Shown in pieces: positions 39,668 through 48,364 of a DNA stretch of 64,000 bases. The translations under genes were made by a program, and so were the position numbers. The notes under the pieces were generated by a model. That model was given only the letters and a program-made list of their open reading frames with translations, did no database searches and was not told the origin of the DNA. The stretch comes from Paenibacillus faecis (GTDB lineage: Bacteria; Bacillota; Bacilli; Paenibacillales; Paenibacillaceae), in contig NZ_VSDO01000003.1 of assembly GCF_008084145.1 (NCBI RefSeq), positions 62,001 to 126,000 of the forward strand. Direction: 5' to 3'. The number at the start of each line of letters is the position of its first letter. Positions within the stretch are counted from its first letter, which is position 1.

Positions 39668-40728
39668 TAGAATTCCTCCTTTAATAATGAGAGTAGAGGA
39701 TGCTCCCCTTTTTTGATTAGAGGGTCCATAAATTCCAGACATGTCCGACTTCTCTCAGCAATGATCTCTGGATTTCTTATTTTATCTATAAGAAATTCTT
39801 CAATGTCATTCGATGTTACGTCAGCCGACTTCCCCAAGTTCCAAATTAACCCTAGACGTTCAGCTTCCTTCACTGCGGCAATTTGATTATCGGCAATGGC
39901 GATAACACCTGAAGGTACTCCCATACAGCATCTTTCCCAAAGCGTAATCCCACCAGCCCCTATTGCCAGATCAACTTGTTGAAGCAACTGGTCCATCTCT
40001 ACTTTTTCAAAATATTCGACGTTAGGGAGGCCATTACAAACAGACTTGATATTTTCCTTATATTTGTTAGCTGGCCCGGCAATAATGTAAAACTTAAGTT
40101 TGTCTCCCCTTGACCCTAAACTTTCAATTGCCGATAAGACTTTTTCAATTTCGCGGGTCGGATCACTTCCTCCGAAATTGACCATCACTTTACGCACCCT
40201 AGTTCTTGGTTGCTTTATTTGTGCATAGTATTCAGGCTTAAGCAACAAAAAGGCGGGACCCAATAACTTTTGACAATGCAGGGGAACTAGAGCATCATAC
40301 CTCGAATTAAAATTTGGATACAAATTCTGGTCTAAAAGGATGTCACAATCATGGAATCTATTCGCCAAGTCATCAATAACAATAATTTTTTCAAGAAGCG
40401 GTCGAACCCTCTGTTCCCATTTCACGTCAATTTGATAATGATCAACGATTATCCATTGTACTCCCTCTTGGTTTAAGATTTCAATCGTCTGCTCCACATC
40501 ATTGTTCAAATCGATCCCTGTGTGATTGTCTTTGAAAATAGCTCTCCACTCAAACTTATAATTTAATAATAGATTCGTAAGATCTGTTGGCAAATTCTCA
40601 TTACATATAAATAACATCCTTACTGGAAAACCTCCAGCTTCCAGCATACGTGCAAGATTGATACAACGCATAAAATGACCAACACCTATTTCCGAAGAGG
40701 CGTCCGTACGCATAGCTATTGTCTTCAA
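39667..40728 (-). CDS. pseG: UDP-sugar hydrolase, PseG/SpsG-like
   Basis: A 353-residue GT-B-like hydrolase that removes UDP from the diacylamino sugar before condensation. N-terminal RTDASSEIGVGHFMRCINLA carries the catalytic-type histidine and GxGH motif. NFGGSDPTREI and GAGGITLWERCCMGVP bind the nucleotide in the family. TTG start (40728) with GGAG eight nt upstream, overlapping the HAD gene by 4 bp. Confidence 0.88.
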   Translation of the reverse strand: MKTIAMRTDASSEIGVGHFMRCINLARMLEAGGFPVRMLFICNENLPTDLTNLLLNYKFEWRAIFKDNHTGIDLNNDVEQTIEILNQEGVQWIIVDHYQIDVKWEQRVRPLLEKIIVIDDLANRFHDCDILLDQNLYPNFNSRYDALVPLHCQKLLGPAFLLLKPEYYAQIKQPRTRVRKVMVNFGGSDPTREIEKVLSAIESLGSRGDKLKFYIIAGPANKYKENIKSVCNGLPNVEYFEKVEMDQLLQQVDLAIGAGGITLWERCCMGVPSGVIAIADNQIAAVKEAERLGLIWNLGKSADVTSNDIEEFLIDKIRNPEIIAERSRTCLEFMDPLIKKGEHPLLSLLKEEF

Positions 40729-41408
40729 TTTTTATTCTCCCAATTCTCCATGACTTCAAAGATCTGTAGTAAATTATCCACTTGAAAATCTGCTTGGAAT
40801 TCTTCCGGTAAAATGGAGCGAAAGAAAGCACCTTGGTTTATCTGAATAGTTTTAATGCCAAGAGGCTTAATACCAACGAAGTCTTTGTTTGGGTTATCAC
40901 CTACATAGACTATCTCTTCATATGCCGCTTTCTCTGCAAAGGCAATTTTTTGAAAACAATAAGGAGAAGGTTTCGAGTGAATTCGACCGTAGCGATAAGT
41001 GATAAAGCACTTCTTCACTCTTTGATCCAGTTTAAGAGCTCTGATTTTGTTATACTGGACGATCTTGTTTCCATCAGTTACGATATAAACCGGTTTCCCT
41101 TTTAATCTGTCCAATACCATTTCCGCCTCATTAGACAACTTGATATCTGGTGTATGCCCTCTATATACTGATATACATTTTTTCAAGTTTTTTGAGGTCA
41201 ACAAATTATGCTCCTTCAACACTCCATTAAATACCGCGCCGCGTCCTTCTTTTTCGAGCAGTTGAAGCATTTTTTTATAAGACCTTTCTGGGTCTATAGC
41301 AAAAGAACTATAAAGAAATTCGGCAACTGCTCGAAACCCGCTCTGCACAAACTGAATCTCTTCATACAATGTATCATCCAGATCAAAAACGTAAACTCTG
41401 ACACTCAT
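40725..41408 (-). CDS. HAD-family hydrolase
   Basis: A 227-residue haloacid-dehalogenase-type phosphatase: nucleophile motif VFDLDDTLYEE at the N-terminus, motif II VTDGNK, motif III lysine in HSKPSP, and motif IV YVGDNPNKD. Substrate unknown. No phosphatase is needed in the textbook pseudaminate route, so it may act on an acyl precursor or a phosphorylated sugar. GGAGG ten nt before the ATG, 4-bp overlaps with both neighbours. Confidence 0.85.
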   Translation of the reverse strand: MSVRVYVFDLDDTLYEEIQFVQSGFRAVAEFLYSSFAIDPERSYKKMLQLLEKEGRGAVFNGVLKEHNLLTSKNLKKCISVYRGHTPDIKLSNEAEMVLDRLKGKPVYIVTDGNKIVQYNKIRALKLDQRVKKCFITYRYGRIHSKPSPYCFQKIAFAEKAAYEEIVYVGDNPNKDFVGIKPLGIKTIQINQGAFFRSILPEEFQADFQVDNLLQIFEVMENWENKN

Positions 41409-42343
41409 ATTATATAATCCTCCGGGTAACGGATGAGCATTTTGGGGTGGTTTGATTTTTGAAAAGAAATATGATCTATTGGCTTATTCTGCATCTCTAA
41501 GAAAAACCAATAGAAACTATCAAGCCCCATTTCAATACTAAGTGTAGACGCACCGCCAAATCTACAATTGCATTCCAGGACATGAACCTGCTCTTGAGCG
41601 TCTACAATAAATTGCAAAAGCACATGCCCTCGAAGTTGCAGCTTTTCCGCGATTGCCCTACTCATATTTTCTAGTTGGGGATTTTCACATGCAATAGTAA
41701 TTTGCGATTCCCCTCCCTTGACTTGAACCCTTTTTCGGACAACGACTCCCTTGGTCTTTCCTCTTGCATCCATATACATGTCAACGCTATACTCAGTACC
41801 TTCAATATATGGCTGATATATCGGTTGCTCCATTTTTTTTGCATGCAGGTTAGCCGAGTGCTGATTGAGATTGATCCCCATGCTTCTTGCTCCAGAGCCA
41901 AAACGTTCTTTGACAACATACTTCCTGATCCATGGTTCTGGTTGAAGCACTGTCGGGATAGAGGGAAAGCCCATTTCTGACAGCGTGAGGTGAAATAGAT
42001 ATTTATCCAGACAACGCTCAATCGCCGCACTATCGGAAATCATGACATGTATTCCAAACTTTTGGAAGTACTTCTGATGCTTAGCGAAATAAGTGAGCTC
42101 ACCATCCCTGCTTGGTAACACGAAAGAGATTTGATGCTTTTTGCAAAAATCAACGAAAGATTCCGGAGTTATTTCTTTGAGTGAAGGACAATTCCAGAAT
42201 CGATCAACAAAGTACTTTCCAATGCACTCTTCATCTGTATCCATGCCGAATAATATGCTATCTTTCCCCATCTTGTTAAGTGCTTTTCTTACGGCTTTAA
42301 TCATCGGAATTTTCTTGGAAATACTCGTTATCAAAACATTCAT
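41405..42343 (-). CDS. ATP-grasp ligase of the glycosylation operon
   Basis: A 312-residue ATP-grasp enzyme (PylC/carbamoyl-phosphate-synthase-like): N-terminal Rossmann-like part, ATP-binding lysines near YVVKERFGSGARSMGI, EGTEYSVDMYMD, and metal-binding ECNCRFGGASTLSIEMG. Such enzymes join a carboxylate to an amine. In this operon an amino-sugar acceptor is plausible, replacing or adding to the missing N-acetyltransferase (PseH). ATG 42343 with GAAGG upstream. The frame extends 8 codons further. Confidence 0.82.
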   Translation of the reverse strand: MNVLITSISKKIPMIKAVRKALNKMGKDSILFGMDTDEECIGKYFVDRFWNCPSLKEITPESFVDFCKKHQISFVLPSRDGELTYFAKHQKYFQKFGIHVMISDSAAIERCLDKYLFHLTLSEMGFPSIPTVLQPEPWIRKYVVKERFGSGARSMGINLNQHSANLHAKKMEQPIYQPYIEGTEYSVDMYMDARGKTKGVVVRKRVQVKGGESQITIACENPQLENMSRAIAEKLQLRGHVLLQFIVDAQEQVHVLECNCRFGGASTLSIEMGLDSFYWFFLEMQNKPIDHISFQKSNHPKMLIRYPEDYII

Positions 42344-42372
42344 AGGACCTTCACTTCCTTCAGACAATCTTG

Positions 42373-43101
42373 TTACTCACCAAGTTTTTTTTGAACAACT
42401 TCAGAATTAATAAGAACTAGATCAGGTCTAGCTTCCAGCAACGCTCTTATATCCGGCCAGAAAAAAAGGGCTCCTTTATATAATTCCTCGTATATAATAC
42501 GAATTAATTCCCAGTCCTCTTGAGTATCTAGAGTTATTCGGTAGCGGGACTCATCCGTCAGATTGCTATATGAGTGGTAGTTGAAGATTTCCGGATGCTG
42601 GTAGATGTACGGCGTTACGTGCTCAAATTCATATTCTTTGTGGGCATTTAGATACGCCTTCTCCAAAGCAGCAAAAGTAAACACCTCTGTGTCCAGTCCT
42701 CTTGGAAAGGTGCCACTTAAACCACTACTCGAGTAATCATAACTATGTTGCAAGAAATGGCGAATTACCTGATCAGAGATGTTGGGATCTAATAATGGAC
42801 AATCCGAGGTAACACGAACTACCACATCCGCACCCGCCAGTTTGGCAGCTTCATAATAGCGGCTCAACACGTGATCTTTGCTACCACGATAGACAGAGGC
42901 CCCATATCTTTCAGCTTCCCGGCAAATTTCATCATCCTCGTCTAAAACGGTTGTAGCCACAACAACCTGATTCACTGAAGGTACAACTTGACATCGAGTG
43001 ATCACATGTCCTAAAACCGACTTATCAATTAACCTTTTCATTACCTTGCCAGGTAATCTAGTTGAGCCCATTCGGGCCTGAATAATGGCTGTGATGTTCA
43101 T
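42373..43101 (-). CDS. spsF: Cytidylyltransferase, SpsF/PseF-like
   Basis: A 242-residue CTP-transferase-3-family protein: IIQARMGSTRLPGKVM loop, VATTVLDEDDEI, VRVTSDCPLLDP (metal aspartate) and a C-terminal YRITLDTQEDWELI. It most likely makes the CMP-activated nonulosonic acid, because no other NeuA/PseF candidate is present. ATG 43101 has AAAGGA eight nt upstream; the ATG three codons earlier overlaps it. Confidence 0.85.
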   Translation of the reverse strand: MNITAIIQARMGSTRLPGKVMKRLIDKSVLGHVITRCQVVPSVNQVVVATTVLDEDDEICREAERYGASVYRGSKDHVLSRYYEAAKLAGADVVVRVTSDCPLLDPNISDQVIRHFLQHSYDYSSSGLSGTFPRGLDTEVFTFAALEKAYLNAHKEYEFEHVTPYIYQHPEIFNYHSYSNLTDESRYRITLDTQEDWELIRIIYEELYKGALFFWPDIRALLEARPDLVLINSEVVQKKLGE

Positions 43102-43113
43102 TAAATTCATCCT

Positions 43114-43854
43114 TTAAGTTATTACTATATATGAACATAATGGATTAAGAGGACTGCGTTGAATAGCAAATGTATTTAATCCAATAACCTCTTTTAGAGC
43201 CTGGGTTTCCCCCGGGAATTTTGAGTAATTAAGTTCATCAAATGCTAGGATCGTTCCCTTAGTAGTGTGCTCCATAATAGCCTCGAGACAATCACGTGTT
43301 GGTTTATACAAATCAAAATCAAAATAAGCAAGTGAAATAATTGTTTCGGGATGCTCCTTCAAATATTTACTCACTGTCTCGGAAGCATCACCTTTTATTA
43401 ATTCATATTTCTTGATATGCGACAAAGGACTTTCCATCTCATGAAAATTCAAGATTTCCTCTAATTGTAGTTCATAGTTATCAGAAACGGAATAATCCCC
43501 CGCTTTTACATACCCTCCATCTTCTGGCCCAACATCGATAAAGCCGCTAAAGGTATCGAAACCGACAATTTTTCTATTATAATTATAAGGTTCATAAATA
43601 CCTCTGAATGATTCATACAAAGCCAAGTTCTGACCCCAACGCACTCCAAATTCCATAATAACTCCATGGACATTGATAATCTTCTTATATAGGTCATGAA
43701 TATATAATATTCTTGATAAGCTTGGTCTTCTTAAGTATAAACCTAAATTATCAAGCAACTCGGAGTCTGGTATATCTGAATTTCTTAGCCTTTTCGCAAC
43801 CTCGATTCTACGTTCAATTTCATCATTTTTTGCGTTTCCTATTGTTTTACTCAT
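43114..43854 (-). CDS. TylF/MycF-like class I methyltransferase
   Basis: A 246-residue SAM-dependent enzyme: IMEFGVRWGQNLALYES (SAM loop), IVGFDTFSGF, and FDFDLYKPTRDCLEAI followed by ILAFDELNYSKFPGE, as in macrocin O-methyltransferase relatives. Likely methylates the sugar or its acyl group. ATG 43854 has GAAGGCGG six nt upstream and follows the previous stop by one nt. The longer frame (to 43950) lies within the upstream gene. Confidence 0.82.
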   Translation of the reverse strand: MSKTIGNAKNDEIERRIEVAKRLRNSDIPDSELLDNLGLYLRRPSLSRILYIHDLYKKIINVHGVIMEFGVRWGQNLALYESFRGIYEPYNYNRKIVGFDTFSGFIDVGPEDGGYVKAGDYSVSDNYELQLEEILNFHEMESPLSHIKKYELIKGDASETVSKYLKEHPETIISLAYFDFDLYKPTRDCLEAIMEHTTKGTILAFDELNYSKFPGETQALKEVIGLNTFAIQRSPLNPLCSYIVIT

Positions 43855-43855
43855 T

Positions 43856-44752
43856 TTATACCGCCTTCTCGCTTCTTTTGAAAAAGCCCGTAATCTGCCT
43901 ACCAATTCCCATTTCTGCATACAATCTATAGAGTTTGTTGGTTTTTTCAATGGAGATATTATGAAGCAAATTCTCTACCTTTAATCTAGCATTATGCGAT
44001 TCCTTACCAACTTCTGGTTTTATTTTGTAATTTGAATAAGAATTAAATAAATCAAAGTCTATAGCATAGTCAGAGATCATATCAACGCAAGTTAGACCTG
44101 CAGTTTTGCATAACTCAATTAATCCATCATTATTAAAGTAAGATATGTGGTCAGGACTTACAATCCAAAATGGTTCTTTTACGTTTCCATTCGAGAGCAG
44201 TTCTTTTTGAACCACTGAAAAATCATTTGGCACTTCTATAACCAAGAGTCCCTCATTGGATAATAATGCAAGACAATATTCTAACATGCCCAAGGGATCA
44301 ATCAGATGCTCCAATACATTATCCAGCCACAAAACGTCATATCTTTGCCCTTCACTCCCTAATCTCTTCAATGATTGAATAGGATCTCCCTCATCAAGGA
44401 ATTTGAGCATTTCAGGATTATGAGTTTTACATCCATGGACTGAATGATCTAATCCCTTTACGTTCCAGCCGCGCTTCTGAAAGAAGCTAAGCCCCCAACC
44501 TTCTCCACACCCAATATCTAAAAAACGCTTGTTGGTAGCGTCCAATATCCCCTGCTCAATTAAAATATGATATTTTTGTTCGAGTTTGTTATTGAAATAT
44601 ATAATTTCCTCATTACTGTACGACCTCGAATAAGTGCTTTTCGATTCTTGATAGTATTTATTTTTGTAATAATCTTGTAGTTCCGTTTCTGATGGTTTAT
44701 CACTTAATTCAAAAAAACCATATATATTTTTAAGTACTTTATCGTTTAACAT
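43856..44752 (-). CDS. Class I SAM-dependent methyltransferase
   Basis: A 298-residue protein with the SAM-binding loop FLDIGCGEGWGLSFFQKRGW at about 76-95, YDVLWLDNVLEHLIDPLGML and an HISYFNNDGL segment, typical of the UbiE/BioC-like sugar methyltransferases in glycan loci. Substrate unknown. AAGGGG six nt before the ATG, 32 bp after pseB. Confidence 0.85.
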   Translation of the reverse strand: MLNDKVLKNIYGFFELSDKPSETELQDYYKNKYYQESKSTYSRSYSNEEIIYFNNKLEQKYHILIEQGILDATNKRFLDIGCGEGWGLSFFQKRGWNVKGLDHSVHGCKTHNPEMLKFLDEGDPIQSLKRLGSEGQRYDVLWLDNVLEHLIDPLGMLEYCLALLSNEGLLVIEVPNDFSVVQKELLSNGNVKEPFWIVSPDHISYFNNDGLIELCKTAGLTCVDMISDYAIDFDLFNSYSNYKIKPEVGKESHNARLKVENLLHNISIEKTNKLYRLYAEMGIGRQITGFFKRSEKAV

Positions 44753-44784
44753 AAGTAACCCCTTTTGTGCCGCTCAGTTTGATA

Positions 44785-45798
44785 TCAGTCTAGTAGATTA
44801 TGATCTCTCAGGAGCTCATTTAATTCATTAGCGCTAATAGGTTGTAAACCATGGGAACTGTAACTTTTTTTCGTACTTGGACTTGCTCCTGAATAATTTT
44901 GAGGTGTGAGAAAAGAATTTCTTATAATAAACATATCACTGGTTTCAAGAGCCCCAGTAGATTCCTCCTCAGTCATTAATTCTTCATACATTTTCTCGCC
45001 AGGCCGAAAACCTATTTCCTCAATTTTAATGCTATCCGGATCAATTCCTAACGTTGTGGAATAATTCCGAATAATAACTTCTGCCAAGTCTATAAGTTTT
45101 ACGACCGGCATCTTTAACACAAACGTTTCTCCACCTTGTGCAATTTGCATTGCTTTCATGGTAAGTTCCGTAGCTTGCCTCAGTGTCATCATAAACCGGG
45201 TCATATCTCTACAGGTTACCGTAATCTTACGAGACGTTTTGATCTGCTGCTTGAATAAGGGAATTACTGAGCCTCTCGAACCCATTACATTACCGAATCG
45301 GACAGCTGCAAAAACGGTTTTCTTGGACCCTGCGTGATATTGAGCGGCAGTAATTAACCTTTCCGCCATCAACTTCGAAGCACCGTAAGTGTTAGTAGGG
45401 GAAATTGCTTTATCGGTACTAGTAAAGACAACTCTCTCAACTTCGCAGGCCAGGGCGGCCTGAATTACATTCTGAGTGCCAATGATATTTGTCTGGACTG
45501 CTTCAAACGGGTTATATTCACAAGCAGGCACATGCTTCATGGCTGCAGTATGAAATACAAAGTCTATGTCCTGCATGGCTCTTTCCAGTCGGTTATAATC
45601 CCGAACATCACCGATAAGATATCGAATGTTGGTAAACTCTTTATACTCTTGCTGGAGTAAAAACTGCTTATATTCATCTCTACTAAAAACTCGAACAACC
45701 TGAGGGTGATCAGCCAAAATACTATTTAGTAAGCTTTGGCCAATTGTTCCTGTGCCGCCAACGATTATTATTTTTTTACCACTAAAAAATCCTGTCAT
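44785..45798 (-). CDS. pseB: UDP-GlcNAc 4,6-dehydratase, PseB/CapD-like
   Basis: A 337-residue SDR: IIVGGTGTIGQSLLNSIL at the N-terminus, AAMKHVPACEYNP, FTSTDKAISPTNTYGASK (active site) and RFGNVMGSRGSVIP. This group dehydrates UDP-GlcNAc, the PseB members with C5 inversion. First pathway enzyme in the operon. It overlaps the Maf gene by 17 bp and has GGGGGAACGAG before the ATG. The stereochemical outcome cannot be read from sequence by eye. Confidence 0.88.
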   Translation of the reverse strand: MTGFFSGKKIIIVGGTGTIGQSLLNSILADHPQVVRVFSRDEYKQFLLQQEYKEFTNIRYLIGDVRDYNRLERAMQDIDFVFHTAAMKHVPACEYNPFEAVQTNIIGTQNVIQAALACEVERVVFTSTDKAISPTNTYGASKLMAERLITAAQYHAGSKKTVFAAVRFGNVMGSRGSVIPLFKQQIKTSRKITVTCRDMTRFMMTLRQATELTMKAMQIAQGGETFVLKMPVVKLIDLAEVIIRNYSTTLGIDPDSIKIEEIGFRPGEKMYEELMTEEESTGALETSDMFIIRNSFLTPQNYSGASPSTKKSYSSHGLQPISANELNELLRDHNLLD

Positions 45799-47662
45799 CT
45801 CGTTCCCCCAAGTTGTTTAAGCGTTTTTTTTCCAAACGAGCTATAGCATTTTCCAAAATTACAATCAAGTGTGGAGTAAATTCGATAATCTTGGTTAAAA
45901 GGCTCCCTAAATGCTTAACAATCAACGCCGACTTTTTATAAGGATCCTGTGTTTCTACAATTGTCGGAACGTATCTTAGATAAATATTAATGTATTGTTC
46001 TAGGGAAAAAGAATAAAATGTCTTAAATACCTCTTTATTAGTGATCCATTTCCAACTATCGTTTACTTTCAGTAGAGCCCGATTTAAATCCTTGGAATTC
46101 CCCCTTTTGCTGCTTAATTTATCTATTGCTTCTTTCAATTCAATTATTTTTTTACTAATCTTATTGGTTTCTTTAAGACTCTGATTGAGCTTGTTTATAA
46201 TCTTAGTAGTTTCAACTAGATAATTTGGGTTAGACTGATTCGCTTCAAAAATATTGTCGTAATTTTTTGACGGAAGCTCAAGTAGTTCCTTATAAAGTTT
46301 ATCCATCGACTCCCACAAAGTTCCTTCGATCTTTGCACCATGCTTAGAAGTGTTGATGATGTTAACTTCATCCAAGTTAACTACTTTAATCAACATTTCT
46401 ATATCTTTTAAGGTGGAGAGCATACTTTCTGTTGTGGGATTTTGATCTCCGTCAACATTGTCCACCCATAATTGGGCTGACTGTAAAACTATATCTTTGG
46501 TTTCTTGTGAAATATGATTAACCCCAGGACTGTAAAATTCTTTTTTAGGATATGATAAATCTTGCCCCATTAATATTATTTCTTTGGCACCAACGTACTT
46601 GGCAACCTGTATAGCAGTTCCCGTTACTGACATCGTGGATACGAAAACAGGGACATCTTTATCCTCATATAAATAAGAGCTTAATTTATTATTGAACATA
46701 CCATACATCATGTTAGTCCTATAAATATCTAAAATTCCATAATGAATCTGAGATATAAAAAGTAGTGGAACTTGAGTAGTATCCACATTTTCAAATACTT
46801 TGTAATTCGGTAGCCCACCGTCTATTGATATGACTAAATGAGGCTTAATTCCGTAATGCTGTAATGCTTGTATACTTGATCCTGCGGCTATAATAAAACA
46901 CTTATCTCTTAGTTCAGACAAATAGTGGATATCTTCTTTTAGCGAAGGTCCGGACCCAACAATTATTACTTTGCAATCTTCGAATGCGTTTTTTAAAAAG
47001 GAAGCAGTTGGATAAGCTAAAGTATATGGTAAACTAAATAACACGTTCTCCAACCATGCGGTTTGAAAGCTTTGTAACGTATGAAAGTTTGTAATTTGAT
47101 TAGCAAAGGCTTCTTTGATATGCCCGGTTAGTTCCTCCAAAAAGGTTGCATATAACTTTTGATACACGGGAGGGGCTAATACTAAGAATGACTCACTCAC
47201 ATTTTCTGAAATATGGTAAGCAAGCTGTAGCCTGATAAACTCATCAGCCCCCACAGCAATAGCCTTTATTTTTTTGTTTGAAAACAACTTGGTAATGTCT
47301 CTGGATTCTATTAATTTACGAAAAATTTGTCTGTCGGGTTCATAAATAACAATATTATTAATATGGGACAATGCCAAAACAGCCTCTAAGAAATAACCCA
47401 TCCCCATACCAAATAGAAGAATAAAATTAGCCTCTTTTAATTCTCTTTTCGAAGCTAGCCATTTCCTTGCTTCTTCTGTTGCATTGTATTTACTATGGAG
47501 GTGTATATCTTTCCCTTCCTGTTTTACGATCAGATTCACTTCATCATTTAAAGTCTTCGTGTACTTATAACCAATTCTTTGTTCTTCTTCCTCATTTAAT
47601 AACGGTAGCAAATCAGGGTAGCTTTGCTTAAAGAACTTAATGTTGTTTTCGAATACATTCAT
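45782..47662 (-). CDS. Motility-associated (Maf) flagellin glycosyltransferase
   Basis: A 626-residue Maf protein with the central MAF_flag10/DUF115 domain: VIIVGSGPSLKEDIHYL, FIIAAGSSIQALQHYGIKP, LVISIDGGLPNY and ILMGQDLSYPKKEFY. Maf enzymes transfer pseudaminic or legionaminic acid from the CMP-sugar to serine or threonine of flagellin in the cytoplasm before export. The adjacent pathway genes and hag make this assignment strong. ATGA overlap with the upstream ORF, GAGGG before the ATG. Confidence 0.9.
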   Translation of the reverse strand: MNVFENNIKFFKQSYPDLLPLLNEEEEQRIGYKYTKTLNDEVNLIVKQEGKDIHLHSKYNATEEARKWLASKRELKEANFILLFGMGMGYFLEAVLALSHINNIVIYEPDRQIFRKLIESRDITKLFSNKKIKAIAVGADEFIRLQLAYHISENVSESFLVLAPPVYQKLYATFLEELTGHIKEAFANQITNFHTLQSFQTAWLENVLFSLPYTLAYPTASFLKNAFEDCKVIIVGSGPSLKEDIHYLSELRDKCFIIAAGSSIQALQHYGIKPHLVISIDGGLPNYKVFENVDTTQVPLLFISQIHYGILDIYRTNMMYGMFNNKLSSYLYEDKDVPVFVSTMSVTGTAIQVAKYVGAKEIILMGQDLSYPKKEFYSPGVNHISQETKDIVLQSAQLWVDNVDGDQNPTTESMLSTLKDIEMLIKVVNLDEVNIINTSKHGAKIEGTLWESMDKLYKELLELPSKNYDNIFEANQSNPNYLVETTKIINKLNQSLKETNKISKKIIELKEAIDKLSSKRGNSKDLNRALLKVNDSWKWITNKEVFKTFYSFSLEQYINIYLRYVPTIVETQDPYKKSALIVKHLGSLLTKIIEFTPHLIVILENAIARLEKKRLNNLGERDDRIF

Positions 47663-48249
47663 GTTTGTTCCCTCTTTGCTGTTCTCAATTGAAACCTTTG
47701 GAGATTTTGGGCTAGCTCGTACTGTAATATATCTCCTACCGAGACATAATCTTGATTATTCATACTTTGCTCAAGTTCACCCAAAGCTTTTTCGAGTATT
47801 TCTACTACCGAAAGATAATCAGGCACGCTGCTTCCCAATCTTAAATATAGCGTACGTTCAAACTGCAATGCCTGCATGATCCATTCCAAGCCTTGAATAA
47901 CTTCTGAAAACTTTTGCCACACTTCTTCGTTTACATCCCCATAAAAAGAATCCGAGATCTCATTTACTGCCGGAATAAAATTAACTAAATAATTATTGAG
48001 GGAGATTTCCGTATCATCTATACTTTCCAAAAGGGATATTGTATTAATATCAATCTTCTCTATTATATTAATATTGTTAACAATGAACTGTTCATAGCTG
48101 CTATAAAGTTTTTGTCCGTCCACCTCCACATAATGAATCAATCTATCTCCACTGTAAATCTCAGCGGTTTCTTGCCTCCACCATTTGTCCAGTTCTTCTA
48201 TTGAAGGGTTTAAAGTCGCCTTTTTATTACCATCAACATAAAAAATCAA
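47659..48249 (-). CDS. Uncharacterised protein heading the glycosylation operon
   Basis: A 196-residue, acidic, helix-rich soluble protein with no signal peptide, membrane segment or motif that I recognise. The N-terminus (MIFYVDGNKKATLNPSIEEL) looks like a small beta unit, the remainder like a helical bundle (FSEVIQGLEWIMQALQFERT). First gene of the operon, fused by a 4-bp overlap to Maf and placed behind a sigma-D promoter. A role as Maf or flagellin partner is inferred from position only. TTG start with AAGGTG six nt upstream. Confidence 0.78.
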   Translation of the reverse strand: MIFYVDGNKKATLNPSIEELDKWWRQETAEIYSGDRLIHYVEVDGQKLYSSYEQFIVNNINIIEKIDINTISLLESIDDTEISLNNYLVNFIPAVNEISDSFYGDVNEEVWQKFSEVIQGLEWIMQALQFERTLYLRLGSSVPDYLSVVEILEKALGELEQSMNNQDYVSVGDILQYELAQNLQRFQLRTAKREQT

Positions 48250-48279
48250 TGTAATCACCTTCTTCTAAGTATACTAATT

Positions 48280-48307
48280 ATATCGGCGTAGTTTAAACTT
48301 TTCTGTA
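48280..48307 (-). promoter_or_regulatory. Candidate sigma-D promoter of the flagellin-glycosylation operon
   Basis: Read leftward: TACA (48307-48304), 16 nt, GCCGATAT (48287-48280). The -10 equals the hag -10. The -35 matches TAAA at three of four bases and the spacer is one longer than optimal. It lies between the hag terminator and the operon. Confidence 0.6.
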
Positions 48308-48317
48308 TAGAAAAAAT

Positions 48318-48347
48318 AAAAGGACCCCCGTTGAAGGGGATCCTTTA
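48318..48347 (-). terminator. hag terminator
   Basis: AAAGGA-CCCC/GGGG-TCCTTT hairpin. Read leftward it ends in TTTTATTTTTTC. 18 nt beyond the hag stop. Confidence 0.85.
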
Positions 48348-48364
48348 TTTTACAAATCACTTTA

